A stretch of 64,000 bases of DNA from Harmonia axyridis (taxonomy: Eukaryota; Arthropoda; Insecta; Coleoptera; Coccinellidae), in NCBI RefSeq assembly GCF_914767665.1, contig NC_059504.1, forward strand, positions 6,140,501 through 6,204,500, in the 5' to 3' direction. Below, piece by piece: positions 11,201 through 26,200 of the stretch (within the stretch, counting starts at the first letter, position 1; every line of letters starts with the position of its first letter). The translations under genes and the position numbers were made by a program. The notes beneath the pieces are model-generated. The model saw nothing but the letters and a program-made list of their open reading frames with translations. It was not told the DNA's origin and did not search any database.

Positions 11201-14200
11201 CCGTTTCACCATTAAATTTTATGTCCACCCTATGTGGTAGTGCCTGATGTGGCGTGAACGCAGCTTTAAAACGTTGGCCCCCTAAGCTCCTGACACTGGA
11301 TGTGACACGCCCTCCTTCCACAAGTATTTCCAGATCTCCAGACCCAGCACCACTACCATCAACTGCGTTTCAAAAAAAAAAAACCATCTTCCAAATTAAT
11401 TTTTACAGAACTTTAAAATTGGAAGAGACCCAGATAGATTTTTTGCAATTATTCAGAATTAATAGAAATTTTCTGGGCCCTCGAATAGAAGCATGCAGAA
11501 CGCCAGGTATGATTGAAGATCTGCTTATAGTGCCAATTGATTACGCCATGAGAAAAGCCAAAGTGACCCAGATAGAACTTTTTGCAATTAGTTCGAAATT
11601 TATAGGAATTTTCTGGGCCCTCGAATAGAAGCATGCAGAACTCCAGGTATAATTCTAGATCTGCTTATAGTGCCAATTGATTACGCTATGAGAAAAGCCG
11701 AAGTTAGGAATTTTGCTAAATTTCTTTCTGTTCTTATCTCGAAAGTAATAAAAAGAGATAATCTTAAATTTCAAGCAGTTAATTTGGAACAACCAAGTAG
11801 CAGACATTTGATCATCTCCACTAGTTTGAAGATGAGTCAACAAAACTTGTGGAAAATCAACCAGGTTCAAGCACTGAGTGGTTTTCCGCTTAATGACACT
11901 AAGTAGGTATTGAAATGATATATTCTACTATCTACTATTCTTACTCTCGAATTCAACAGGTTGGCCCAAAACCCCATCAGGCACTGGTTGCACCTTCACA
12001 GCTATAGCTCCCATTCCCTTCGATGAGGTCCTGTAAACAGGAGATCTTCTACCATACTGTTCAGAATTGTAATTCTGGTGATAATTCTGACTCGAATAAT
12101 TCCTCTCTGTGACATATCTAGAGCTTTCCTCCGCTCTTCTCCTGTTCAATTCAGTGTTCAGCTGGGCCTCAGTCAAGTTAGCCAAGGATTCCAAGCTACG
12201 TTCCGATAAAACGTTTCTTGTTTTATTCATGACGTCCCACAAGTCTCGTCTGGATGTGCCTTCATGATCGTTCACAGAAGAAACTTTGATTATTGGGGAG
12301 GTGTCGACACCAACTTCGTTTCTATGGTCATAACTGGTGTTGTAAGTGCGTACTTCAGAGAAGTTCTTGTCGTATCTGGTGTTGTAGGATACGTCAGGAC
12401 TTGTTCGCTCTAGTTTTGGACTTCTCGACTCGCTGATATACATCGAGGACATTTTGTTGGTGGTGTAGTTGTCCAATTCGCTGGATTTCTTGGCAAAGCT
12501 TGGACTCGATGTGTCGAAACGTCTTTCGTTCAGTTTTTTGCTTGTTATGTAATCGGGACTGTCTCTGCCTATGGTTGTGTGGTTTCTCTGTTGAGTATAA
12601 CTTGGACTCTGTGATCTAGAACAATTTGATGAGAACCATGAAGAATAATGAAAATAACCTCTGAATTAAAAGGACAAAATGGAAAATAGTTTCAAATTGG
12701 GGTTCAAGACTAGTAACTTATATTAAAATGCCTGCGGAATTCTATTCATTTTTCATTATGGTCACCAAATATTAAAAAAAAATTAAGTGACCATCAAAGC
12801 ACCAAAGAGAACTAAACATTTTGACTAATTGTGAACTTAAGGCAGGATTCTTTCATAGATAGATATAGAGATTATTTGTAGCCTCAGCTGTTTTTTTATT
12901 TTACTATATAAATGAAGTTTCTCAATGGACTACCTCAGGATCCATTTCATTTAATAGAAGTAAGAACCTAGGTATATGTATAACCTTCAAGCTGCAATGT
13001 TTATAAAATCAATATATAATTCTTTTGAATCGCAAAAAAAAGTATACCATCGTAAAACCTATGGACTAGGAAAAAAATACAGAAAGCTTGAAGTAATCTC
13101 CAGTTTGAAGCTAAAGTTTTTTCAATTATAGCTACTAACCTATGAACATATGAAGGACTTTGAGCTCTTGGTGAATGCGAAGTCATCATCTGTCTTTCCA
13201 TCACAGATTTCTTGTGATGTTCTTGAGCATATTTATGTGTATCACTCGGGATAGGACTAGAATTTTCACGGTAATGTGTGTAACTGGCATTTCTCGAAGT
13301 GTTCAGTGCTGTCAAGTGTTGAACATTGATAGGACTTGAACTTGACAACCTTGCTCCTGTTGGACTTTGCCTGTATGTAGTATTTGGACTAGAGTTGCTT
13401 TTATGGCGTTTTTGTGTTCCAACCCTCATCATAAAAGGAGAGCCTTTCACGTCGTATCCGTTGAAATAGACGTAAACCTAAAAAAAAAGAGTAAAAAAAT
13501 TGAGTATGGACGTTGTAGTATTAATTTAACATCCTAAAAGGTGTTCATTTAAGATTTTCAAAACCTTTGGAGTATGATAACTCTACTTACCCTATGTTTT
13601 CCTGCATCCAAAGGTGTGAAATGAATTCTATAATGGAAACCTTCTTCGTCAACTTTTTCTAATCTACAGTGCACTGACTTTTTGTCGTGCACTATATCTG
13701 CAAAAACTTCTCCAGGGACTCCAACCCTCCTGCAATCCAGGTCGATACTGTGTGGTACAAGAGGAAGAGCTCCTTCGAGGTTGTGAATTTGGATTCCATT
13801 TGGATCGAACACAGAACATGTGAAAGGACCACCCTAAAAAATAAATGATGTTATTGAGTTTAATCCCATCAAATAATGAAGTAATTGCAGCTAATATATT
13901 CATTCTTATAGACTTTTATTATTTTTTATTTATATATTTTTTTTATATTTTAATTTCTTTCTGGTTTTCCAGAAGTCACAGACTACTTCCACTAAAAAAT
14001 AGCGATTTTAACTTAGTTCAAGTTCTTCCTTGATAATTCTCAAAGTTTTCATTTCAGGCATAGGGTTTGCTTAAGTAACCCTCCTCTTCTATACCTAGAA
14101 TTGACTGAAATAATAATTGTTATTTGAAAATCTTCAGTTTAGATGAATTTGAGTTTTCCAAGTTCATGATCTTCTCATAAATACCCTGTACATCCTTGGT

Positions 14201-17200
14201 CCAAACCGCAAACAGTCTTTTAATATCTACTACGTATTGGCAGAATTGAAAATGAGAAAGGTTTCCTCGAAAAAAACTTTTTCTGCAGAAATATTCAAAA
14301 AACTGAGTCATGAACCGTTGAGTTTTTACCTAAGTTATGGCATCTCACTGAAATTGTCAACAAATAAGCTACCTATTGATGCAATTATATACTGGGTGTG
14401 CCATTTGAAAGAAGAAAGTAGTAGTCTGTTTCCGGTACTCATAACCGGAAGTTGTAGAGGTCTGAGAATATTTCAGGGAGAAAGATAATTGTCTCAAACC
14501 CCAATATGCAAATGTTCAGCCAAAATTATCATTACTTTTCCATAAACGTCTAATAGGTCTGAACGCGGTGAATCACTAGGTATATATTATTTAATAGATA
14601 ACAGCAAGATCAAATAGATAACTGCAAGACTAGTTACAGCCTTATGTCAATGCTAGGAATATAGGTACGAACATACCTGAATTTGTTTCCCCTGGTAAGT
14701 TATCTCTATCCTCCATTCTCCAGCCTCATCTGGTTTGAATGTTGCACTATTTGTTTCATCAATAGTGGTCAATGGACAATTGAGTGGCCTTCCTGATGGA
14801 CTATAGGCAGTAACAAGAATATCCTCTCTTTTAGGATGTCCTTAAAACAACACTTTAGTAGCATTCCCACTTATACACACTTTCCACACCACCAATACCT
14901 GTTGTGTTCACCAAAACCTGAACCAAAGAGCCCAAGGCACATGGTGCCATACCAGGTGGCGCAACTTCAACAAGAGCTGGTAACACTCTGAAGTGATGGC
15001 CACTAATAGCTTCTTCCCCATCGTAGTTGACGATTATTTCATAAACTCCTATTTTGTTTGGCACAAATGATCCATGGCCTTTATTAAGGTTTCTCAATTT
15101 GTATACCTTGTTGTCTGGTCCACGAATGTCAACAGATATCGAAGAGTAGGATAGCTGAGAATCCAGCAGAGCTACTTGAAAATGTGTCTGGGAACAAAGA
15201 ATACAATTTATGAAAAAAACTTATTATTACTTATTATTTCAAGAAATATTGCTTCTCATTTTTAAGTTAAAAAAAATGCTCATTTTTAAGTTAAAAAAAA
15301 TGCTCATTTTTAAGTTAAAAAAAATGAGTCAACATCTGATCATCTATCAACGAATCAATCCATATGTGTTTTGAATAAAACCTTACTCTTCATTTTTTTT
15401 TGTTCACCCATGTATATTGTTAACAAAGGAAGTTAATGAGGACGGCATCTGAATAGTTAACACTTTTTAAGACCCCTTCAAATGATGGAAGCTAAGAGTG
15501 GCATACCCTGTACATATGTACTAGACGTTTATCATCTTTCAATGTTGTACAACAACAAACAAAACCGACATCAAGTTATCAAGATAAAAATTTCGAAGTA
15601 TATTCATCTGATGAAAAATACTGAAAATACATTTATGAATGAAAGTCATCCTTCGAAGAGATTTCATTGATTTTTGTTGATTGAGTTAGCCCTATTCATA
15701 ACATGAAATCTGATGCAATAATTCAAAATATCTTAGCACACTCAATTTTATCATTTATCAGAAAAAACTGAATTTCTATGCAAGAAGCGTTATATCTCCT
15801 AAAATACAAACGTTTTTTGAAGAAGGAGCCCTGATCTAAGACATGATCAGGTTTCAAGTTTTCATCTTGTGTCCAGGAGAGATGACAGCCCCGAGAATAT
15901 TTATCGATTTTTTTTTGAGAAATTCATTTCATGCGCTATAATTTCTGAAATAATGGACTAATTCCCCAACTGCAAGCATTCTCGTGATCTACATAATCAT
16001 ATCAATTGAAAGAATGATATAAACTTCCCATGAAGGATAGATTGTCGAAATTCTTGCTGTCGTTAAATTGCAAAATACGTATCTGTATTATTCATCGACC
16101 CACCTTGAACCTACTTCGAAGTCAATACAATAAATACCTAATCATAAAACCAAACATAAAGATAAAATAGAATTCCCATTTTCCTGCAGTAGGTATATTT
16201 CCACAAAAAAAAATTGATTTTAGTTTCTTACCGGTTCACCAACTCTACCAGACGTTGAATTTAAAGCTACGTTGATGAGATCATGTAAAGGAGGTCGTTC
16301 AGGTACCCATTGGAAATTGGCTGCATAAGCCATCACACCCAAATGTTCCACATGCTTATCTGATAAGTCCTTGGCTGATAATATTGGATGGACACCTGAT
16401 ACATACAACTCAATTATATATGACGATATGATTGGAATACCTGATCGATAATCAAATTCGTATTTCAAGAAAGAACACTTTCGATTACATAGGTATGTTC
16501 TCAGAAAAAATCGGAAATGGTATTCCTTCCTTTAGAGGAGGAAACAATAATTTTTGGGTGCAAGCATTATTACTAGTCTCATCATCGACTTTATCACTAG
16601 TTTCAAGGTTATCATTATTTATAAATAGATATGTAACTAAAAATTACATATGTGAAGGTAGGCAGTTTAGATATTTTTAATTGATCTTAATTCTTCGAAT
16701 ATGTCGTAAACAAAAACAGGATATCATGGTTCAAACGAGTTGAAAGTAAGAAATAATTGGTAAAAAATTTTGTCTTCCAATTATTGTTTCCAGGCTTTCG
16801 TAACTGAACATTTTTCTCTTGAATAAATAACTAGTTAACTTTTATTGTAATAATTGTGTTTGGTTTCAGTTAATTTTTGAGTTTTCCATATGAAGGTTTT
16901 TTCAATTGAGGTTTCATTTCAAACTGAAATCAAATAGTTAATTGATAGTTTGATCAATATTTTGTGAAACCTGTCATTAGTGTTCACTGACTTTAAATAT
17001 TTTATTACATTATGAACTTCATCCTTTTTTTCTATTTTCGGTTCTCTTCTACTAGTCTCCCTCTCTCTCTCTTTTTTTTCTCTTGAAACTCACCCATCTT
17101 TTTTCCTGCGTCCAAAGCTTGCTGCCAATTAGACTCCCAATAAACTGGATCACTTCTCAATTTTTCTGGAGGTGGGGCAGATCCACCTAAGGACCTGACC

Positions 17201-20200
17201 ATTTCATTTACAACTCTTCCATCATTCCAGTCATCCTGTTGACAAGATAGGAATTGAAGCACTAAGTTTGACAGTAAGTCGTATTTTCTTAATTAGAACT
17301 ATTGAATAAAAAAATCCTTTTCGAACCGCTCAATTTTAGCAAAAATAACTTGATCTCAAAGATTTTACTCACAGTGAAATTATTGATTCTCCTTTCTAAT
17401 CTAGAATTCACCCATTTCAATGTAGCATGGAAACCAGGTGAACCTGGTTTCATGAAATAAGATAAATAAGTCATTCCAGAAAGTTCATCCAACCAAGGAG
17501 ATGCCAAGTACTCTGGCTCTAAAACAGCTGGTATTCCTAGGTCCTTTTGAGCAATTCCCATGGCACGGCGACAATTCTCAATTCCATTATTTTTATCTGG
17601 AAATTAATTTGATTATTCGTTGAAGACTTTAAAGCTAAAGTACATTACCTAAAGATTTCCAATGAGGATATAGCCCAGGTCTGCAGTAATCTACCAGAGC
17701 TGAGAGTAATATTCCTGAGTTCCAGTCGGTGGTTAAATTATTAACCTTGCATTCTGGTAATACAGCTTGCAGCCAGCTCAACATTAATTTCCGAGGTGGA
17801 AATTTGGATCTTCCTATTTGATATCGGACTATGAGTGACCAAATGAGTCCCAATATAAGTTTCAAGTTTCCATTCACTATATCCACATTACCTACAAATC
17901 AATAATAATTAGATTTATTTTTTATTAGTGGTTATTTTGGTGCTTTACAGAAACAACCAAGGCAGTTTGATATGTCATATTTTTTTAAATTGCATCTTCA
18001 AGATTGCAGATAAGCCTAAATATAGTTCCAATTCAATACTCTTATGAAATGTTTGAGGAAATTCATCAATCCTAGCTTACAGTTTACATTAAGAACAGCT
18101 GTAAGTGTAAGAATCATGTGGTATGCAATCATATCAACTTAAACGTCTTAAACTGGTATGAAGACTCAGGGATTTTATTGAATCCGTCGAAAATATTCTG
18201 ATTATATATGAAAACTGCCAGGTACTTCATTATATTGAGAACAAGTCAATCATACCGTGGAAATCAAACAACAAAAAATTCAAAATAATTATAAAGTTTA
18301 TCGAGATACCTCGCTGTTATCAAAATAATAGGCCCTTAATTTAATCCCTGAGGAACACCAACAGAATAAACTTATACACTGTGTCCGTAAAGTATGGAAC
18401 AAATTCATTTTTAGCTAAACAGGCCATTTTGAGAAATAATCCTGAAACACGTCGATTTTTTATTTTAATTTACCGTATTTTAAAATAATAATCAAATATA
18501 CAGGTTGAATTACTTTCGAGTAATGACGTCACCGTCATTTTTACATGGAACACCCCCATTTTGTCCCAATTTTCCGATTACTCTAGCTGAGCTGATTCCC
18601 AAAATGTATTACATGTTGATTCCAATTGGTACAGGGTGGACAAAAATACAATCATTTGTGTGTGCTCATAAAGTAACGCGTAACATTCTTCATTAGTTAA
18701 ATTAACAATATTATCAAAAATACTTATTGTCTAGCGGCAATTAGTTTTAATGTAACACCCTGTAGTTTTTTATATTTTTAGATTGATAAAAATTTATAAA
18801 AATAAGAAATTATTTCTTTCATATTCTGTCTGCTAGACCACAAATACCAAACATGTTTGAAAACAGCTCATTTTTATTAGGCTGAAAATGTACAAACTAC
18901 AGGGTGTTACATTCAAACCAATTGCTGCTAGACAATAAGTATTTTTGATAATATTGTTAATTTCACTAATGTTACGCGTTACTTTATGAGCACACACAAA
19001 ACTATTGTATTTTTGTCCATCCAGTACCAATTTTAATCAACATGTGATACATTTTTGGAATCCGCTCAATTAGAGTCATCAGAAAATTGAGACAAAATGG
19101 GGGTGTTCCATTGAAAAAAATTACGGTGACGTCATTACTCGAAAGTAATTCACCATGTATATTAGATTATTATTTTAAAATGCGGTAAATTAAAATAAAA
19201 AATCGACGTGTTTCAGGATTTTTTCTTAAAATGGTCTGTTTAGTTAAAAATGAATTCGTTTCATACATTACGGACACAGTGTATGTTTTTCTGATATATG
19301 AAACAATTGAACAGTCTCCAATTGGGCTACAAAAGCATATTTCTTGGCAGGTTTTGTTTTTTGTTTAACAGTAAAATGGCAATAATCAAATCACTTTTCC
19401 TCTGCTTGTATTATATATTTGTCATTTATCTGTCAATTTAACATAATCTGATAATTTCTCACAGTAAAAATCTATGAGAAAATATTAACTGGGTTTCCAA
19501 CCAAATACTTTTTCTTGTTCCTGATTGCAATCAAGATTGTTCAATTATTCACGGCATTATAGTGTAAATCATAATGAGAATTGTGTTGAGCAGTTAACTG
19601 ATTATGATTGTTTGAGTTCCTGACAGGGATTTAAGTGGGATGCTTACTTCCCACACTCATATTAATTAGAAGGCGAACTTCCGTAAAAAGCCATAAGCCA
19701 TTCGAAATGAATGAAACGAATACTTTTCATAACAAACAATAAGGATTAAGATTGGGAAATGATTAGCCTTGACACAGATAGAATTGACAAGAAGACTTCA
19801 AGAAATTGATCATAATGTTTGAGTTTCTTTTAAGATCGTAGGCGTCCTATCTGTGAATTGGATTGTAGCTCAATTTCATGCTACATATATTCAAAATTTG
19901 CCCACTCTAAACAGTCGTCATATAGCATCACCTTTAAATTTCTTTTGAAGGTAGCAATATGGATCATTTATGTTCTATGTGTGTTTAAGAGGAGGATGAT
20001 GATGATCCTTTCAGTTTGTTATGTATCAAGAATACGAAAATTTAAAATTAGACTAGGACGTAAAAATAACATTCATATGAGAAAAAATCAGAAATTCGTC
20101 CCTATTCTAGAGAATAAGAAAATTTAAAGGTTGGTCAATATCTTTCCCAGAGTAATAAACATAGATAGAGGGAGCATATTTTATTTTCAGTCAGCAAATT

Positions 20201-23200
20201 TTGACCCCAACATGAACTATAAAATTTGACATGAAGCGCGCGGAAATGAAAACATATCCCTTGTCCCATAGTGAAATAACGTTCCATATTAACTCAAAAT
20301 ATATTGAAATAAATACCTAAATATATCAGAAATCCAGAAAACTAACTTCAACCGTGCCAAACGACGTGAAACAACCGATGACATTAGGAGAGCAAAAGTT
20401 GCCAACACCTTAGATTTCAGCAGGTTAGATACAGAATATAATAAATATTCTGCTTATTATAAATTCGACAATTAGGAAAAATATCGGATTCCAAATATTC
20501 AAATTTGCATATTTAATCGGGAATCACTCAAATAAATATATTTCATTCAATATAATAATACATTCATAACGATATAGTAGATAAAATTGTGGATTCGAAA
20601 TATATCACAATCCTACAATCTAACCATGTTGGGGACATTTAAAAATTGCGTATACTTCCTCTATCTATGTTCATTACTCTTTGATAACCTTAATAAAAAA
20701 TTCTATGTTCTATTCTAAAATTGTGGATTCGAAATATATCACAATCCTACAATCTAACCATGTTGGGGACATTTAAAAATTGCGTATACTTCCTCTATCT
20801 ATGTTCATTACTCTTTGATAACCTTAATAAAAAATTCTATGTTCGAAAAACCACAAAAATTAAAACCTCAAATATTGTCTGAAGTGTGTCATTAATCAAT
20901 AATATCTATTTTATTTCGACTCCATTAATTTAAAAAATATGCCTGGTATCAGACCAATTTCTAAACTTGATGCACGGTCAACAGACGCCCTCTTAGGACA
21001 TGTCAACCATATCTATGGCAAACTGAAATCTGCGGAAGAAGTTGAATTCACAAACTCAATTGGTGAGAAATTCACCGGTAAGATGATACCACTCTTCCTC
21101 ATGACTCTTTGGGTGGGAATTGTGAGCCATTCTAAAGTCTTCATGATAATTTTCCAACACCCAAAGTTATCAAGATGTGTTATACCAGAACTTGAAGGGC
21201 ACTTTTCTTATGAACAAATATTGAACCTTACTGTTCGCAATCAAGACAATGACTATGGTCAATACTGTTATTTTGACAAAAGGGACTACAAGGGCTTCAT
21301 CGATACACACGGATATGATTACGATAAATTGATGGGAGCAATATCAGACGCTCCAGATGCTGCAAAGGAACCTTGCGAAAACAACTTGGTCAAAAAAATA
21401 AAAGAGGAGTATGATGATATTGGAGATGTTGTGAATTCCCACGATAATTTAGAACTTTATTGTCATCCAACGAGCTCAAAAAGAATGATGGATATTGCTG
21501 TGAAGTACGGTCAGTTTTTGCTAAGCGTCCCAATTGGGGTAATAGGAGATTTCTACGGAAGAAGGGTAGCGTTTTTGGTTGCTGGTGGATTTTTGACAGG
21601 CGGCATAATCCTCACAATTATGCCTCATATTATTCCTGTTATTATTGGAAGGTTTTGCATCGGCACCAGTATGATCCTCTTCTATACCACCTTCGTTCTT
21701 TTCATCGAGTCAACCAGTGTTGGTGGTAGAAGAGCAGTTGCGCTGCTGCTTCACGAAGGAATAGCACTGGGTAGATTTACAGAGTATATCCTTTACCGGT
21801 CCCTCAAAAACTATATGTACACATCCTACATCAACGCTATTATGGGTATTTTCATGATAATACCAGTTTTCTGCATCTACGAATCGCCAAGATGGCTTTA
21901 CTTCAGCGGCAATAAGAGGAAAGCTTACAAGATATTGGGAGAAGACAGACCTGAAGCTCCGGCAACATTAAAGAAAAGACAATTGTGGCCCCATTTCAAG
22001 AACTTCGCGAGGCCAGTTTTTCGCAAAAGACTGATGATCCAAATGATAACCATTTGGTGTACGTCTTCAGTGACTTTCCTTATAAGAAGTAAATTTTCCA
22101 GAGATATAACAAATTTTCTACTGAAAGAACTGATGGATTCTGGTATGATTATGGGATCCTTGACAGTTTTGACATTCGTTATGATGGCTTTTCTTGGAAG
22201 GGGGCAGACTATTATGTCCTTCTTCACTGTAACGAGCTTTTTGAGTACAATGCTCTTTTTTAACCCACGTATGGATAAAATACTAGTGGAGATTTGCTTA
22301 GTCATCACAGTATCACTTACAGAAAATGCAACTTTCTTTGCTTTCTATATGATTTCTGAGTTTTATCCAACTGACTTCCGGTTCACTGGTTATGGTTTAT
22401 GTTGTGGTATTCACGGTTTCGGTGATATTTTTCATTTTCACGTAACATCATACAAGATTCCCTATAAGAGTTTGTTCTACGCTCCTCTCTTCGTGATAAC
22501 TGAGATCTCCTTGGTATCTACGCACTTTCAAGTTCAGACTTCTGGAGCTTTCAGATTAGCTGATTATCCCAGAGAGGCTATAAGAGAGACGGACTATGAG
22601 GAAATAATGAAGAATATGGCGTACAAGCAGAGAAAATCTTTGATGCGTCCAAATTAGAATTGTAAGAAAAAAATAAAGAACTTGTTGTTTGATTGGAAAT
22701 ATTTTAAAATATGCGTATTTTTGAATTGTTGATTCCTAGTGAAAAAATACACTGCGCAAAAAAATTAACGCACATTATGGAAATCTCAAATTTATTCTAC
22801 AACTGAAGGTGTTCCCAATGATAATTATTTTTATCAGAATTATGCAAGCAAATGTAACACTTTCAACGTTTTTTTTTCAATACAGATGGTTTTTCCCAGC
22901 AGGAATAAAAAAAGATGAGATTATCAGATTTTGAATGTATTGGCTCCATTCTGAAATCAGTTGTTCTCGATCAATTCTAGTGATCAATAGTTTTTCTTTC
23001 GTTTGATTTTCTACACTCGATCGCTATGCAACGCGAAACACTCAATTTGACCCAAGAGGAATGTGCCCAAGCGGTAGTTTTGCGAAAAGAAGGGTGGACA
23101 TACACAAGAATTGCAGAAATGTTTGGAGGTTCCCATACAAGTGTGTCCAGAATGTTGCAGCGATTCAGGGAGACAGGTATGAATGTCCGAAGACCAGGAC

Positions 23201-26200
23201 AGGGTAGACCACGGGTAACAACTGCCATTCAAGAACGTTACTCGAGAGTTTCTTCGTTGAGACAACGGTTTGCAACCGCTCGCCTCCTTCAAAATCAGCT
23301 TGAGCAAACTCATGGGGTGCAAATTAGCACTCAGACAATAAGAAATCTCCTCAGAGAATATGATTTGAGACCTCGTGTCGCGGCAAGAGGCCCAGCTCTT
23401 ACCCCAGCCCATCGAAGGACGCGTTTGTATTTTGCGAGAGAGCATATCCATTGGGAAGAGGCTGATTGGGAAAGAGTTCTCATCACAGATGAGTCTAGAT
23501 TCTGCATCTACCATTGTGATCGACGTTTCCTTGTATACAGACGTCCACATGACAGTTATGCTCACTGCAATTTCCTGAATACTACTGGTTTCGGGGGAGG
23601 ATCGATTATGGTATGGGGTGGAATATCTTTGACTGCTCGCACAGACCTAGTGGTCGTTGATAATGGAGCTATGAATGCTGATAGGTATATAAGGAACATT
23701 CTTGAAGAGCATGTAGTGCCATTTGCCTAATACATTGGTGAAAATTTCATTTTTATGGACGATAATGCCAGACCCCATCGTGCGCGCATCGTTCAGGAGT
23801 ACCTTGAAGAGGTTGAAGTCTTTCGAATGGAATGGCCAGCAAGAACTCCAGATCTCAATCCGATTGAGCTGTTTTGGGACAACCTCAATAGAAGACTGAG
23901 AAGTTCAGAAAATCATGCTACTCTTAATGACTTAGGAATCCAATCAGAGAAATCTGGGAACGATTAGATCAGAACATTTTAAGATCACTCATTTTGAGTA
24001 TGAACCGTCGTTGCCGAGCTGTAATTAACGCAAGGGGTGGAAATACCAAGTATTAAATAACTTATCAGCATTCCAGTATTTTGAAAAATTTGTTCATTTC
24101 TCTTCTTTCACATAAGATTCGATGAAATCCTGAATTTTTCTTCCATTTAATGTGTCTTGTTTCGTTCAAAACCTTCCCGAGAGAACATAAAAAATAAGTT
24201 ATAAAGTCAATGTAGAGTCAACTTTCATTAAAATTGAGATTTTCAGAATGTGCGTTAATTTTTTTGAGAAGTGTATTATGGAGACGTCGGTAAAGTATTT
24301 TAGCGACACCTTACGTCTAACAACCAGAAAAAGACCTTCCATCTTGGCTGTATAGCGCGAAAAAATCATCACACGCTAAACGCTAAAAACCTTCTTCATA
24401 AAATCAATCTTACAAACATTTTTGTTCACTAGCAAAATAATATCTATAGAAATACTACGGATATATTCTTACAACTACGTTTTATTTTATCTTTTTCATA
24501 CAATCTAAATCAATTCCAATGAATTTGAATTTTAAAATAGTAGTGGTGCTTCAAATGAATTGAATAATTTATTATACTAAGAATATGTTTAAAGTCATCT
24601 TTTTAAATGCATCAAAGATTCGACTATAAGTTTGTAATCTTCTGGCCTCACAGCTTCTTTGGGGTAGTCAGGTATATGGTATTTTCTAGTTTCTGCTTTC
24701 AAAAAATGTGTGAAACACATAGAAATGGCAGTGAGTATAAACAATGGCATATACAATAAACATTTTTGCGGTACCTCATAAGAACCAGCATGAAAATGAC
24801 AAATCTCAGAGAGACCAGGAACAGAACATAAAATGCCGTAAGTTGTAAATCTAAATTCGTTGGGGTACAACTCAGTTATGCAATAAAAATTGAAGAACAC
24901 AAGATTTTCTGTGAAAGACAACTGGACAATTAGCGCTATCTGAGAGTAAATCGATGTACTGTCAGGATTTAAGAACAAAACTGACGAAAGAAAGAACGAT
25001 ATAGAAAAGTACCAAATATAAACAGATATACGACCTATCATGAACACAAAGAAATAAGTCATAATTGTCACAAATCCCATACAAAAACCAGAATCTAAAA
25101 GCATCAACAAGGTTTTATCAGTGATAACCCTGGTAAATTTACTTCTATCCAGATATATGACAGAAGAAGCACAAAATATTGTGAGGAACTGTATGATTAT
25201 TCTCCTCTTGAAAACAGGCTTCGAATAGTTCATTAAATGATTCCACACACTATCAGTTTTATTATTTTCGTCTTTGAGATGTAGCCGCTCTATTCCTAAC
25301 GCAGCATAAGCACTTCTTTTGTATCCCTTGAAGTAGAGATATCTAGGCGATTCCTTGGTGAGAAATAAAAATATAAGGAGGAAGATACAACAAACAACGT
25401 TTATGATTTGGATTGTTCGCCACCTATGGCAATACTTGAAGAGCAACCATTGAAAGCACTTGGATACGGTCAATCCAAAGTGGAGTAACCAAGCCATGAC
25501 TCTTCTAGAGTCACTTGTGGTTGATTCAATGTAAATCACAAAAACGGTGTAGTAGAATATCATGAACGTTCCAAGGAAGAATCTTCCAATAATTATTGTT
25601 GGGATTTGGGCTATAACTATCATACACAATCCAAGAGTGAAAAGGCCACCACAAAGTAAACCAGCTGATCTCCTGCCTCTGTAGTCTGCAAAAATCCCTA
25701 TGGGTAGACTCATCGTAGACTGACCATATTTGAGTACGATTTCAATTACTTGTTTAGTTGTAGGGGAAGCACAGTATAAATTGAAATAGTCGCTTATTGT
25801 TTCACTGGTACCATCATCATGTGACACATCGATAGGTTTTGTTTTTACTCGACTGCAATTCCAGGTTAGCGGAGAAGGTAAAATCGTCACTTCTTTCATG
25901 ATTTCTTCGTAGTTGTAATCATGTTTTCGTACAAGTTCAGAATAGTTCCTACGGTCGTAATAACAATAATGAATCTTGTCTGGATTATTATTATGAACTG
26001 ATATATTGAGAATTTGATCGAATGTAAAGTAGTTTTCCAATTCTTCTATGTAGCACCGAGCATGTCTTTGGGGTTGGAACAATACCATGAATATAGGAGC
26101 ATGACTTCCGATGGCTAGAAGAAAGGAGAGGAGAAATATTGGAGCAAGTCTCTTGAAACCTGCGTTTTGGTAAAGGGCTGTAAGGAATTCTATGTCTTCT

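Noticed and set aside
11254..11628. 124-codon plus-strand frame
   Set aside because: It is the shadow of jbug exon 11 on the other strand plus intronic tandem repeat.
22977..23565. Minus-strand open frames of 83 and 184 codons
   Set aside because: Antisense shadows of the Tc1 transposase; the plus-strand frame has all the family motifs.
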